DNA from: Synergistales bacterium
GTDB taxonomy: Bacteria; Synergistota; Synergistia; Synergistales; Aminobacteriaceae
Direction: 5' to 3'
Assembly (NCBI GenBank): GCA_025997955.1
Contig: BNVH01000046.1
Span: 1-29,504, forward strand
Length of the DNA stretch: 29,504 nucleotides
In this document: positions 5,713 to 13,701 of the stretch, piece after piece
Numbering within the stretch: position 1 is the stretch's first letter
Layout: each line of letters starts with the position of its first letter
Position numbers and translations under genes: made by a program
Notes under the pieces: model-generated
The model's database searches: none
Told to the model about the DNA's origin: nothing
Seen by the model: the letters and a program-made list of their open reading frames with translations, nothing else

Positions 5713-7239
5713 TCAGCGCAACATCGAGGACATTGTTTTGTAAGCCTCCGTGAAATCAATGGGCTTACCTATGTGCCCATCCATCCCGGCTTCCATGGCT
5801 TTTTTTATGTCGTCCCTCATGACGTTTGCCGTCACCGCTATTATTTTTATGCTCTTGGCGTCTTCGCGTCCGAGCTCTCGAATCGACTTAGTAGACTCGC
5901 AGCCATCCATGATTGGCATCTGCATATCCATAAAAATCAAGTCGTAGTAGCCGATAGGGGAGGCCTCGAACATATCAAGCGCTTTCTTGCCGTTGTCGGC
6001 CGTCTCCATCTCCACGCCGGTCTCACGCAAAATCTCCACGGCAATCTCAAGGTTTATGGCTATATCGTCCACAATAAGGAGTCGCTTGCCGCGGAAGTCC
6101 GGCGCTGTGTCGCCTGACGCCATCTCCTCTGCGGTCTTAGCGAGCGGCTGAGACTGGACGCGAACGATAAAGCTGAACGTGCTGCCCTCGCCGAGCTCAC
6201 TTTCTAACTCAATATCGCCGCCCATTTTCTCTACTATGCTTTTTGATATGACGAGGCCAAGCCCTGTTCCGCCGTATTTTTTGGTCGTGCTAGCGCTCGC
6301 CTGTACAAAGGGCGAGAACAGTTTTTGCGCGGCCGCCGGGTCTATACCTATGCCGTTGTCGCTCACGGCGAAAGAATAGACGCTCTCGTCGTTCATGTGC
6401 GCTATCTCTTTGACGGACAGCCTGACCATCCCGCCGGGGTCCGTGAATTTGACCGCGTTGGAGAGTAAATTGATAAGCACTTGGTTGAGGCGCAGAGAAT
6501 CCGTGACGATACCATCGTTGGTCACGTTCTCGACCACTACCTCAAAATTGATATTTTTTTCACTTGTTTTTTCCTCGAACATGGAGCGTATAAAATCGAT
6601 ATTTTCCCTCAGAGAAAATAACTGCGCGTCCAACAAAAATTTGCCCGATTCTATTTTTGAAAAATCAAGAATATCATTGATAACTCCGACCAAATGTTTG
6701 GAGTTATCTTCTATTTTTTGCAGACAGTCTTTTATTCGGTTCAGGTCGGCGGATTTTTTCGCTATTTGCGACATGCCTATAACCGCGCTCATAGGCGTCC
6801 TTATCTCGTGGCTCATGCTGGACAAGAAGTCGCTCTTGGCTCGGCTCATTTTTTCGAGGTTTTCCATCATGACGTTGAGTCCGTCCATTATCTCGGTTAT
6901 TTCGACGAACGAGTCGTTTTCGTTTGGTGTGATACGACTTTCCAAATGCCCTAATGAGGCCAAGGAGAGGAATCTATTGATTTTGCTTACGCTGTGTCTT
7001 AGACGCCGCAAAAAAGACAGGGCGTACGCTAATATCCCCGCGACTACGACCAACACACAAAGAGAGGTAAGCGCGTAAGTCATACCCGAATCACTCTTAA
7101 AATAGCTAAACGCCTCAAGCAATGCCACCAAAGCCAAAAGCAGCCCTGCCACGAACACGAATTTTTTTCTCTTTAGCAAGGCGTTTTTCAGTACATTGTT
7201 TTTCGTCGCCGCATTTTCTGTGAATATTGTCTTCGCCAT
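5713..7239 (-). CDS. Hybrid sensor histidine kinase / response regulator
   Basis: This 508-residue membrane kinase has two transmembrane helices (about 27-47 and 53-77) with almost no periplasmic loop, so it likely senses the membrane or the cytoplasm. A HAMP-like linker (about 80-130) leads to a HisKA domain with His144 in SHEIRTPM. The HATPase domain follows, with N-box LLSNAVKF (258-265), G1 SDNGIGID (293-300), F-box LFSPFVQ and G2 GGTGLGLV (323-330). A C-terminal receiver (about 385-505) has acidic DD391-392, phospho-acceptor Asp438 (FMDMQMP) and the conserved Lys in GKPID. No Hpt domain or output regulator is nearby, so the target is unknown. Its ribosome binding site is weak. Confidence 0.93.
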   Translation of the reverse strand: MAKTIFTENAATKNNVLKNALLKRKKFVFVAGLLLALVALLEAFSYFKSDSGMTYALTSLCVLVVVAGILAYALSFLRRLRHSVSKINRFLSLASLGHLESRITPNENDSFVEITEIMDGLNVMMENLEKMSRAKSDFLSSMSHEIRTPMSAVIGMSQIAKKSADLNRIKDCLQKIEDNSKHLVGVINDILDFSKIESGKFLLDAQLFSLRENIDFIRSMFEEKTSEKNINFEVVVENVTNDGIVTDSLRLNQVLINLLSNAVKFTDPGGMVRLSVKEIAHMNDESVYSFAVSDNGIGIDPAAAQKLFSPFVQASASTTKKYGGTGLGLVISKSIVEKMGGDIELESELGEGSTFSFIVRVQSQPLAKTAEEMASGDTAPDFRGKRLLIVDDIAINLEIAVEILRETGVEMETADNGKKALDMFEASPIGYYDLIFMDMQMPIMDGCESTKSIRELGREDAKSIKIIAVTANVMRDDIKKAMEAGMDGHIGKPIDFTEAYKTMSSMLR

Positions 7240-7283
7240 TGTGTTATGCCCGCTACTTTCGTAAGCACTATAGGAGACGGCTT

Positions 7284-7302
7284 GGGCGGCGGATTGCCGC
7301 CC
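7284..7302. repeat. GC-rich palindromic hairpin between kinase and glgC
   Basis: GGGCGGC (7284-7290) and GCCGCCC (7296-7302) form a perfect 7-bp stem with loop GGATT, flanked by CCTACC. It lies 11 bases after the glgC stop (minus strand). There is no T-tract on either strand, so it resembles a dispersed intergenic palindrome more than a terminator. Only one copy was noticed in this window. Confidence 0.45.
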
Positions 7303-7312
7303 CTACCCTCTC

Positions 7313-8641
7313 TCAACTGAACGTAGTCCAAGAGAAAGTATCCAAAGTTTTTTCGTCTACGTCCTTCTGATATTGAATGCGCGGCATACCAATAGTCACT
7401 ATGCCTGAACTTGGGTCGATAGTGTACTCGCGGGCGTCGGCCTCAGGATCTTCTCCTATTACGGTATTATCGGGGATATAATTGTGAGCGTCTATAATGG
7501 TGCGCTTAATACGGCAGTTACGGCCTATGACGACGCCTTGCCCTATGATGCTCTCTTCTATGAGCGATCCGGGTTGAATAACGCAATTTCGCGACAGCAC
7601 CGAGCTTGAGACATTTGCTCCGAGTACGCGGCTTCCCTCAGCTATCAGGACGCGGTTGATGGTGCAGTCATGATTGTCCGCCGGGTAGCTGTAAGACGGC
7701 GGGTCGGCGAACGACACGGTACGAATCGGCCACATGGGGTTATAAAGCGTCATTTCAGACTCGTAAGAGAGAAGCTCCATGTGAGCCTGCCAGTAAGCTT
7801 TTATAGTTCCGACGTCGCGCCAGTACGGCCTGTCCTCACGCCACTGATGCATGTTTCTAATTTCGCCGCCGGAGTGAGGCAGTATGTTTGTGGAAAAGTC
7901 GTAAGCGTAGACGCGCGCCTTGCCCTGTACGAGGCCCGGGATTATGTCGCGCCCGAAATCATGGCTGGTCGGCTGCTGAGAGTCGTGAACTAAGGACTCC
8001 TCAAGCGTATTGCGCTCAAAGATATAGTTTCCCATTGAGACGTAGCAGAATCCGGGCCTGTCCGGTATCTCCGGCGGGTCCGAGGGCTTTTCGACAAACT
8101 CAATTATGCGTCCGAGCGCGTCTGTTTTTATACAGCCGAACTGGCTTGCCTCGGCCAATGGCACGACGTTTGCCGCGACTGTGACGTCGGCTTTCTTTTC
8201 GCCGTGATAGGCAAGCATTTGCTCGACGTCCATTTTGTATATATGGTCGGCGGCAAAAATACAGACTTGATCGGCCTTGAAAAGCGATATAAGATGGAGA
8301 TTCTGGAAGACGGCGTCCGCCGTTCCCTGAAACCAGTGCTCTCCGCGCCACATCTGTGCCGGCACAAGCGTTACGAAGAAATCTCGCCCCCGCATAGCGC
8401 CCCCGAACTGCCAACCTCTTTCGATATGTTCGTTGAGAGACTGACTTTTGAACTGCACAAGGACGTAGACAGCGAAGATACCGCTATTGACGAGGTTGGA
8501 TAGAGCGAAGTCCACTATGCGGTATTTCGCGCCAAAATAGACGGCGGGTTTGGCTCTATAGCGAGTAAGCGGCATAAGCCGTTCACCCTTTCCGCCCGCA
8601 AGCACAACGCCGAGAACGCGGTTGTGTTTTCCTCCGTACAT
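7313..8641 (-). CDS. glgC: Glucose-1-phosphate adenylyltransferase
   Basis: This 442-residue enzyme makes ADP-glucose from ATP and glucose-1-phosphate, the committed step of bacterial glycogen synthesis. The nucleotidyltransferase domain begins with VLAGGKGERLMPLTRYRAKP (about 13-32). The sugar-phosphate site region EFVEKP and the family segment PYWRDVGTI are present. The C-terminal third is a left-handed beta-helix with repeated I/V-G-x-N turns such as GQGVVIGRNCRIKRTIID. The GGGAGG site sits 8 bases before the ATG at 8641. It follows glgA by 45 bases and is the last gene of the glgP-glgA-glgC operon. Confidence 0.95.
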   Translation of the reverse strand: MYGGKHNRVLGVVLAGGKGERLMPLTRYRAKPAVYFGAKYRIVDFALSNLVNSGIFAVYVLVQFKSQSLNEHIERGWQFGGAMRGRDFFVTLVPAQMWRGEHWFQGTADAVFQNLHLISLFKADQVCIFAADHIYKMDVEQMLAYHGEKKADVTVAANVVPLAEASQFGCIKTDALGRIIEFVEKPSDPPEIPDRPGFCYVSMGNYIFERNTLEESLVHDSQQPTSHDFGRDIIPGLVQGKARVYAYDFSTNILPHSGGEIRNMHQWREDRPYWRDVGTIKAYWQAHMELLSYESEMTLYNPMWPIRTVSFADPPSYSYPADNHDCTINRVLIAEGSRVLGANVSSSVLSRNCVIQPGSLIEESIIGQGVVIGRNCRIKRTIIDAHNYIPDNTVIGEDPEADAREYTIDPSSGIVTIGMPRIQYQKDVDEKTLDTFSWTTFS

Positions 8642-8686
8642 GTTATATCCTCCCTTCAGGGTTCTTTCGGACTTTTACGATATTTT

Positions 8687-10213
8687 TTAAAGAATGCTTT
8701 TGTATAAATCCCTGTAGAGCGCGGCCGGGTGACTCCAAGAAAAGTCTTCCAACATTCCTCTTTGACGTATCTTCCCCCAGGCTTTTACGTTTGAAAACCG
8801 CTCTATGGCTCTGCGCAAAGACCACAGCATCCCTTGAGTGTCGTATGTGATGAAAGTGAACCCATTGCCTCCTCCGTCGCAATCGGCGTCTATGACGGTA
8901 TCCATCAGGCCGCCCACCTCGCGCGCCACCGGAACGGTTCCGTAGCGCATGGCTATCATCTGAGACAATCCGCAGGGCTCGAAGAGAGATGGCATCAGAT
9001 ATATGTCTCCTCCCGCGTAGAGAAGGTGCGACAGAGGCTCATTATAACCTGGGAAAAAACAAACCGAATCCACATGGGCGGAGGCAGCGCCCCTCAAGGC
9101 TTCTTCTATCCACCTTTGCCCGCTGCCCAAAAATATAAATTTGGCGTCTAAGCTGTCCAATTGCTTTAACGCCGGCAAGATTATGTCAAAGCCCTTTTGC
9201 TCGACCAATCGCGAGACGCACACCACAAGAGGCCCTTTATACGCTGGGTCGAAACCGGTGTTTTTTAAAAGCTCTCGCCTGCATTCGGCTTTGCCGAACA
9301 GAGAGTCAGAAGAGTAACATTCGGGTATCAGGGGGTCAGTCTCCGGGTTCCAGTAGTCCGTGTCTATGCCGTTTAGTATACCCGTCAGCTTATCTTTGTT
9401 CGCGTTTATGACTTTTGACAGAGCCTGAGTGGACTCGAACGTCTGCACCTCCCAAGCGTAGCGAGGGGACACAGTCGTCACCGCGGACGCGCTTATTATA
9501 GCTCCTTTTAGCAGATTTACCTGTCCGTAGTATTCTAAAGCCCACATATTGAAACAGGACGGATCAAGCCCGGACTCGTCCAAAAACGCGGCGGGAGGAA
9601 ACATCCCCTGATGGGCTACGTTATGCAAAGTGAGTACGCTTTTGGCGTTTGGGTCATGATAGCGTCTATGCCAAGCGAGCGCGCAAGGCAAAAACGCGCT
9701 CGTCCAGTCGTGGCAGTGGAATATATCGCTCGTCCAGCCCACGACTTTTTTTAGCTCCAATACCTGCATACAAAAAACCGCAAACGGACGGGCTGTAGCG
9801 GCGTTCAGGTCCCACGGGTACATACTGCCCATGTACTCGTCGGACTCAAGGAGGTAGACCGGGACTCCCTCCAAATCGACGCGGTGGACTATCGCCTCTA
9901 CCGAGTGCCAGGCGTAGGAGACGCTGACGCGCTGAGAAAACGTGGAGATTTTATGCCCCGCGTCCCTGAGTCTTTGCATAACGCCAGGCCAAGCCGGCGT
10001 CACGATACGGACGTCTATGCCATACTTCAACAGGGACTTAGGTAGCGCGCCTACAACGTCACCAAGGCCGCCCACTTTAGAAAAAGGGGCAACCTCAGTG
10101 GAGACGAAGAGGACTTTAATAACCTTTGAATTTTGCGCATTTGACTTCATAGCAGTCTTCGCTTTTTGAGAGTCTGAAGCTCGACTGCGAGATAGCCCGC
10201 GCAGCCGCGACAT
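8687..10213 (-). CDS. glgA: Glycogen synthase (ADP-glucose type)
   Basis: This GT5 glycosyltransferase extends alpha-1,4-glucan from ADP-glucose. The ADP-glucose-binding loop is seen as FSKVGGLGDVVGALPKSL near the N-terminus, and the GT-B C-terminal signature as PSLFEPCGLSQMIAMRYGT. The start is ambiguous. ATG at 10213 gives 508 residues, has AGGGG 9 bases upstream, and sits 4 bases after the glgP stop. ATG at 10150 (MKSNAQ) gives 487 residues, closer to the family length, but has no clear ribosome binding site. I keep 10213 because of the binding site and coupling, accepting that the extra 21 residues look unconserved. Confidence 0.93.
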   Translation of the reverse strand: MSRLRGLSRSRASDSQKAKTAMKSNAQNSKVIKVLFVSTEVAPFSKVGGLGDVVGALPKSLLKYGIDVRIVTPAWPGVMQRLRDAGHKISTFSQRVSVSYAWHSVEAIVHRVDLEGVPVYLLESDEYMGSMYPWDLNAATARPFAVFCMQVLELKKVVGWTSDIFHCHDWTSAFLPCALAWHRRYHDPNAKSVLTLHNVAHQGMFPPAAFLDESGLDPSCFNMWALEYYGQVNLLKGAIISASAVTTVSPRYAWEVQTFESTQALSKVINANKDKLTGILNGIDTDYWNPETDPLIPECYSSDSLFGKAECRRELLKNTGFDPAYKGPLVVCVSRLVEQKGFDIILPALKQLDSLDAKFIFLGSGQRWIEEALRGAASAHVDSVCFFPGYNEPLSHLLYAGGDIYLMPSLFEPCGLSQMIAMRYGTVPVAREVGGLMDTVIDADCDGGGNGFTFITYDTQGMLWSLRRAIERFSNVKAWGKIRQRGMLEDFSWSHPAALYRDLYKSIL

Positions 10214-10217
10214 TCAG

Positions 10218-11963
10218 CTACATTCCCCTGAAGTCTATCGAATAAGCCTTAGCGGCGTACTCGCGCACCACGCGATGTGTGTTGAAGAACGACGCGTTGA
10301 GCGCTACTGTATGCTGCATCATGCTCACCCACTTCTCGTGGTCTTTGTAGTAAGTCGGAATTAACTTCTTCTCCAACTTGCTGTAGAGGTCGATGGCGTC
10401 GAGAGACTCGTCGTAGTTGTGGTCGAAGTCCGAGGCGGAGGGCTCTGGGCCTATCGACCAACCTGTGACGTCCTCTATCCAACCTTCAATCCACCAACCG
10501 TCTAAAACGGAGAAGTTCATGATGCCGTTCATCGTGCATTTCATGCCGCTCGTGCCGCTCGCCTCACGCGGACGCATAGGCGTGTTGAGCCATACGTCAA
10601 CGCCCTGAGTGAGCAGGGAGGCTATCTCCATGTTGTAGTTGTCTATAAATACGATCTCGACCTTGTCGGCGAGCTCTTTGGCCGTCTGGCGAATCTTCTG
10701 GAGGATGGATTTGCCGCCGTTGTCGCTGGGGTGCGCCTTGCCGGCGAAGATAAACTGTACCTTGCCCCCTGCCGTCACATCAATAAAGCGCTTTATGTCG
10801 GAGAAAAGCAGCTCCGCGCGCTTGTACGTCGCGGCGCGGCGAGCGAAGCCGAGAGTCAGGACCTCCGGGTCGAGCTGTTTGCCCGTAGTCTCTAAAACTC
10901 GCGCGAAAAGGCGAAGTTTTGAGGCCTGATGCGCCGCCCACAGCTCTTTTTTAGGGATTGTAAGAGCCTGCACAAGACGCCCTGGATCCTGCTCCCAACC
11001 TGGTATGTGTCTGTTGTAGAGCTTGCGCATACCTGAGCTTATCCATGTGGCGGGGTGAACGCCGTTTGTCACCCAGTCCACTGAGTCCATTTTGAACATG
11101 ACATTGCTAACCTCGGCGTGCTTTTTGGCCACGCCGTTGACGTAGCGGCTGTATCGCAAGCCCAGCTCAGTCATGGAGACGCCGGGCATATCCGGCATCA
11201 TGCGGTGTATAGTGGCAAGCGCGTCAGGCGGGAAAACGCTATCAATAAGCCCAAACTCGAAATAGTCATGTCCGGCCGGGACGGGAGTGTGAGTGGTGAA
11301 CACAACCTGCTCCCTTATCTTATCGGAATCGTAGTATCCCTGCTCTCTCATGAGGTCGAGAGTTAAAAATCCGGCGTGCCCTTCGTTCAGGTGGAATGTC
11401 TCTATGTTCATGTAGCCCATGTCGCGGAGTATGCGGAGCCCCCCTACGCCCAAGATGAACTCTTGACATAGGCGGTGTTTGTTATCCCCGCCGTAGAGGT
11501 TCCAGCAAAATCTTCGGTCATCTGGATGGTTTGGCTCGAAGTCGGTGTCCAAGAAATACACGGGCAGGGGATAGCCAGTTGCGCCCACTATCTCACATAC
11601 CCATACGCCGATTTGGATTTCGCGCCCCTGAAGGTTAATGGAGACGCGGTTTGGGAGCAACGTCAGCTCGTGAGCCGGGTTCCATATGGCGGGCTTTTCC
11701 TGCTGCCAGTCGTCTTTGTTGAACTCTTGAACGAAATATCCCTTGCGGTACAATAAAGTAACGCCTACCATAGGAACGCCCAAATCGGCGGCGCTCTTTA
11801 GAATATCTCCCGCCAGAACACCCAAGCCCCCCGAATAAGTGGGAATAGATTCCCTCAGGCCGACTTCCATAGAAAAGTAAGCCAAAGGACGAAACGCCGG
11901 GTCATTTTCCATCAAATTTCTCAAAGAATTACCGAGGTCACTCTTGTGCAGCCTCTGTGTCAT
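10218..11963 (-). CDS. glgP: Alpha-glucan phosphorylase, short type
   Basis: This 581-residue GT35 phosphorylase releases glucose-1-phosphate from glycogen or maltodextrin. The N-terminus has the family segment YFSMEVGLRESIPTYSGGLG followed by VLAGD. The catalytic core has TNGVHPATW, FIFAGKAHP and REASGTSGMKCTMNG, whose Lys is the expected pyridoxal-phosphate anchor. It is far shorter than E. coli GlgP (about 815 residues) and matches the compact alpha-glucan phosphorylase subfamily, which lacks the N-terminal regulatory extension. It is first in the glgP-glgA-glgC operon, so degradation and synthesis enzymes share one promoter. A GGAGGGAG site precedes the ATG at 11963. Confidence 0.93.
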   Translation of the reverse strand: MTQRLHKSDLGNSLRNLMENDPAFRPLAYFSMEVGLRESIPTYSGGLGVLAGDILKSAADLGVPMVGVTLLYRKGYFVQEFNKDDWQQEKPAIWNPAHELTLLPNRVSINLQGREIQIGVWVCEIVGATGYPLPVYFLDTDFEPNHPDDRRFCWNLYGGDNKHRLCQEFILGVGGLRILRDMGYMNIETFHLNEGHAGFLTLDLMREQGYYDSDKIREQVVFTTHTPVPAGHDYFEFGLIDSVFPPDALATIHRMMPDMPGVSMTELGLRYSRYVNGVAKKHAEVSNVMFKMDSVDWVTNGVHPATWISSGMRKLYNRHIPGWEQDPGRLVQALTIPKKELWAAHQASKLRLFARVLETTGKQLDPEVLTLGFARRAATYKRAELLFSDIKRFIDVTAGGKVQFIFAGKAHPSDNGGKSILQKIRQTAKELADKVEIVFIDNYNMEIASLLTQGVDVWLNTPMRPREASGTSGMKCTMNGIMNFSVLDGWWIEGWIEDVTGWSIGPEPSASDFDHNYDESLDAIDLYSKLEKKLIPTYYKDHEKWVSMMQHTVALNASFFNTHRVVREYAAKAYSIDFRGM

Positions 11964-12036
11964 GCTGTAAATCTCCCTCCGTCATACGCCCTTTATATTG
12001 TGTATTTTTTAGGCGTCGTAGAATTACTTATTATGA

Positions 12037-12065
12037 ATTGTACATTGAAAATAGTGAGTTGTCAC
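12037..12065 (-). promoter_or_regulatory. Promoter of glgP-glgA-glgC
   Basis: In the 130-base gap between malQ and glgP the minus strand carries -35 GTGACA (12065-12060) and -10 TACAAT (12042-12037), 17 bases apart. It would give a leader of about 70 bases before glgP. Confidence 0.6.
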
Positions 12066-12093
12066 GCAGATAATCTAAACTGTCTCTCAAGTA

Positions 12094-13605
12094 TCAAACT
12101 TTTATGGGTTCAGGCCGCAAACGACCGTAGAGTTTGGTCAGTTTTTGTATATAAGAGGCGAGCTCTTTGGTTGCCTGAGCGCCCGTCATACGCCACGCCC
12201 AGTTTCCGGTAGGCGTAGAGGGCGTGTTCATGCGCGCGGAGGGGCCGAGATGCAGATAGTCCTGCATTTGAACTATAGCGGTCTCCGCCACTGATGACAG
12301 CGCCATACGAATCATGTCGTCACATATACTGTCGCTCGTAATTTCTTTTCCGAGGTAACGTATCAGGTTTTGCAGCTCCTCGGGCGTCATGTCCTCTATA
12401 AACCAACCTATAGACGTATTGTTGTCATGAGTGCCGGTGTAAACCACGCTGTCATGCGTGTGGTTGTGCGGGGCGTATGGGTTGTCGGAGGGTTGTCCGA
12501 AAGCGAAGTGCAAAATCAGCATCCCCGGCAAGCCCATGCCCTTTCGGGCGGCTTCTATGCCGGACGACAAAACCCCAAGGTTTTCCGCCCAAAACGGGTG
12601 CGTAGGAAATTCTCTCGATATGCGTTCAAAAAAGCGGTCATGAGGCACATTTCTCCAACAGCCTTTTTCGGCGGTTATCTCTCCAGCCGGCACCGACCAG
12701 TATCCTATCAGTCCGCGGAAGTGGTCTATTCTCACTTTGTCAAACCAGGCCAAAAGATGATGAAGGCGGCTCATCCACCACTGGAACCCGTCATGCTCCA
12801 TAGCGTCCCACCTGTAGAGCGGGTTGCCCCAGAGCTGTCCGGTTTCGCTGAAATAGTCGGGGGGGACGCCTGCCACTGACGTAGGCTTCAGACTGTCGTC
12901 AAGCTCGAACAGGTGAGGGTTTGCCCAGACGTCAGCGCTGTCGAGCGTCATATAGATAGGCATATCGCCGACAAGTTCGATATTGAACTGCTCGAGGCAA
13001 TCCCTGAACTCGGCGAACTGCGAATAAAAAACGAACTGCACAAAACGGTGAAAACTCACCTCGTCCGACGATTCTTTCCATATATCGTGGAGCGCGCCGC
13101 CGCTACGAAACTTGAGCCCGTCAGGCCATTCATACCAGCTTTTGCCGTTCTGAAGCTCTTTTATCGCGGCGAAGAAACTGTAAGACTCAAGCCAATAACG
13201 GTTGACGCCCCAAAACTCGTCATACTCCGTCCAACGCCCGACGGCTTTAAAATTGCTCCAAGCGCGGCGCAAGAGATCATTTTTAAAAGCCCGCGCCGCG
13301 TCGTAGTCCACATATGAGTGGGAAAATATCGGGATGTTTTTGACATCGTCCTCGTCAAGCAGGCCTGACGCTACCATCATGTCTGGGCTTATGAGGAGAG
13401 GGTTGCCGGCAAACGCGGAAGGAGGGCTATATGGAGAGTTTCCGCATCCTCCGTCGACGGCTGTCAAAGGCAGAACCTGCCAAACAGTCTGCCCCGCGTC
13501 GTTCAAAAACTCAGCAAAACGCGTAGCCTCTGGTCCAAGGTCACCTATACCATATTTTGAGGGCAGAGCCGTCATCGGCAGAAGAACTCCGCTTTTACGC
13601 ACCAT
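12094..13605 (-). CDS. malQ: 4-alpha-glucanotransferase (amylomaltase)
   Basis: This 503-residue GH77 enzyme transfers maltooligosaccharide segments and feeds the phosphorylase. It begins with RKSGVLLPMTALPSKYGIGD, the usual MalQ N-terminus. Catalytic features are the nucleophile Asp294 in VRIDHFRG, the acid/base Glu341 in WAENLG, and the transition-state stabiliser region THDNNT. The start at ATG 13605 is preferred over GTG 13617 because the GGAAGG site lies about 11 bases before the ATG but abuts the GTG. It lies upstream of glgPAC on the same strand, separated by 130 bases holding a promoter. Confidence 0.94.
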   Translation of the reverse strand: MVRKSGVLLPMTALPSKYGIGDLGPEATRFAEFLNDAGQTVWQVLPLTAVDGGCGNSPYSPPSAFAGNPLLISPDMMVASGLLDEDDVKNIPIFSHSYVDYDAARAFKNDLLRRAWSNFKAVGRWTEYDEFWGVNRYWLESYSFFAAIKELQNGKSWYEWPDGLKFRSGGALHDIWKESSDEVSFHRFVQFVFYSQFAEFRDCLEQFNIELVGDMPIYMTLDSADVWANPHLFELDDSLKPTSVAGVPPDYFSETGQLWGNPLYRWDAMEHDGFQWWMSRLHHLLAWFDKVRIDHFRGLIGYWSVPAGEITAEKGCWRNVPHDRFFERISREFPTHPFWAENLGVLSSGIEAARKGMGLPGMLILHFAFGQPSDNPYAPHNHTHDSVVYTGTHDNNTSIGWFIEDMTPEELQNLIRYLGKEITSDSICDDMIRMALSSVAETAIVQMQDYLHLGPSARMNTPSTPTGNWAWRMTGAQATKELASYIQKLTKLYGRLRPEPIKV

Positions 13606-13701
13606 AACGCCGTTCACCTTCCATTCGCTTATTTAGCAGTTCCGAATTGATTATGACTATTCTAAAAAGCATTGTATCACTTTATGGCGTCGCTTTACGA
13701 C

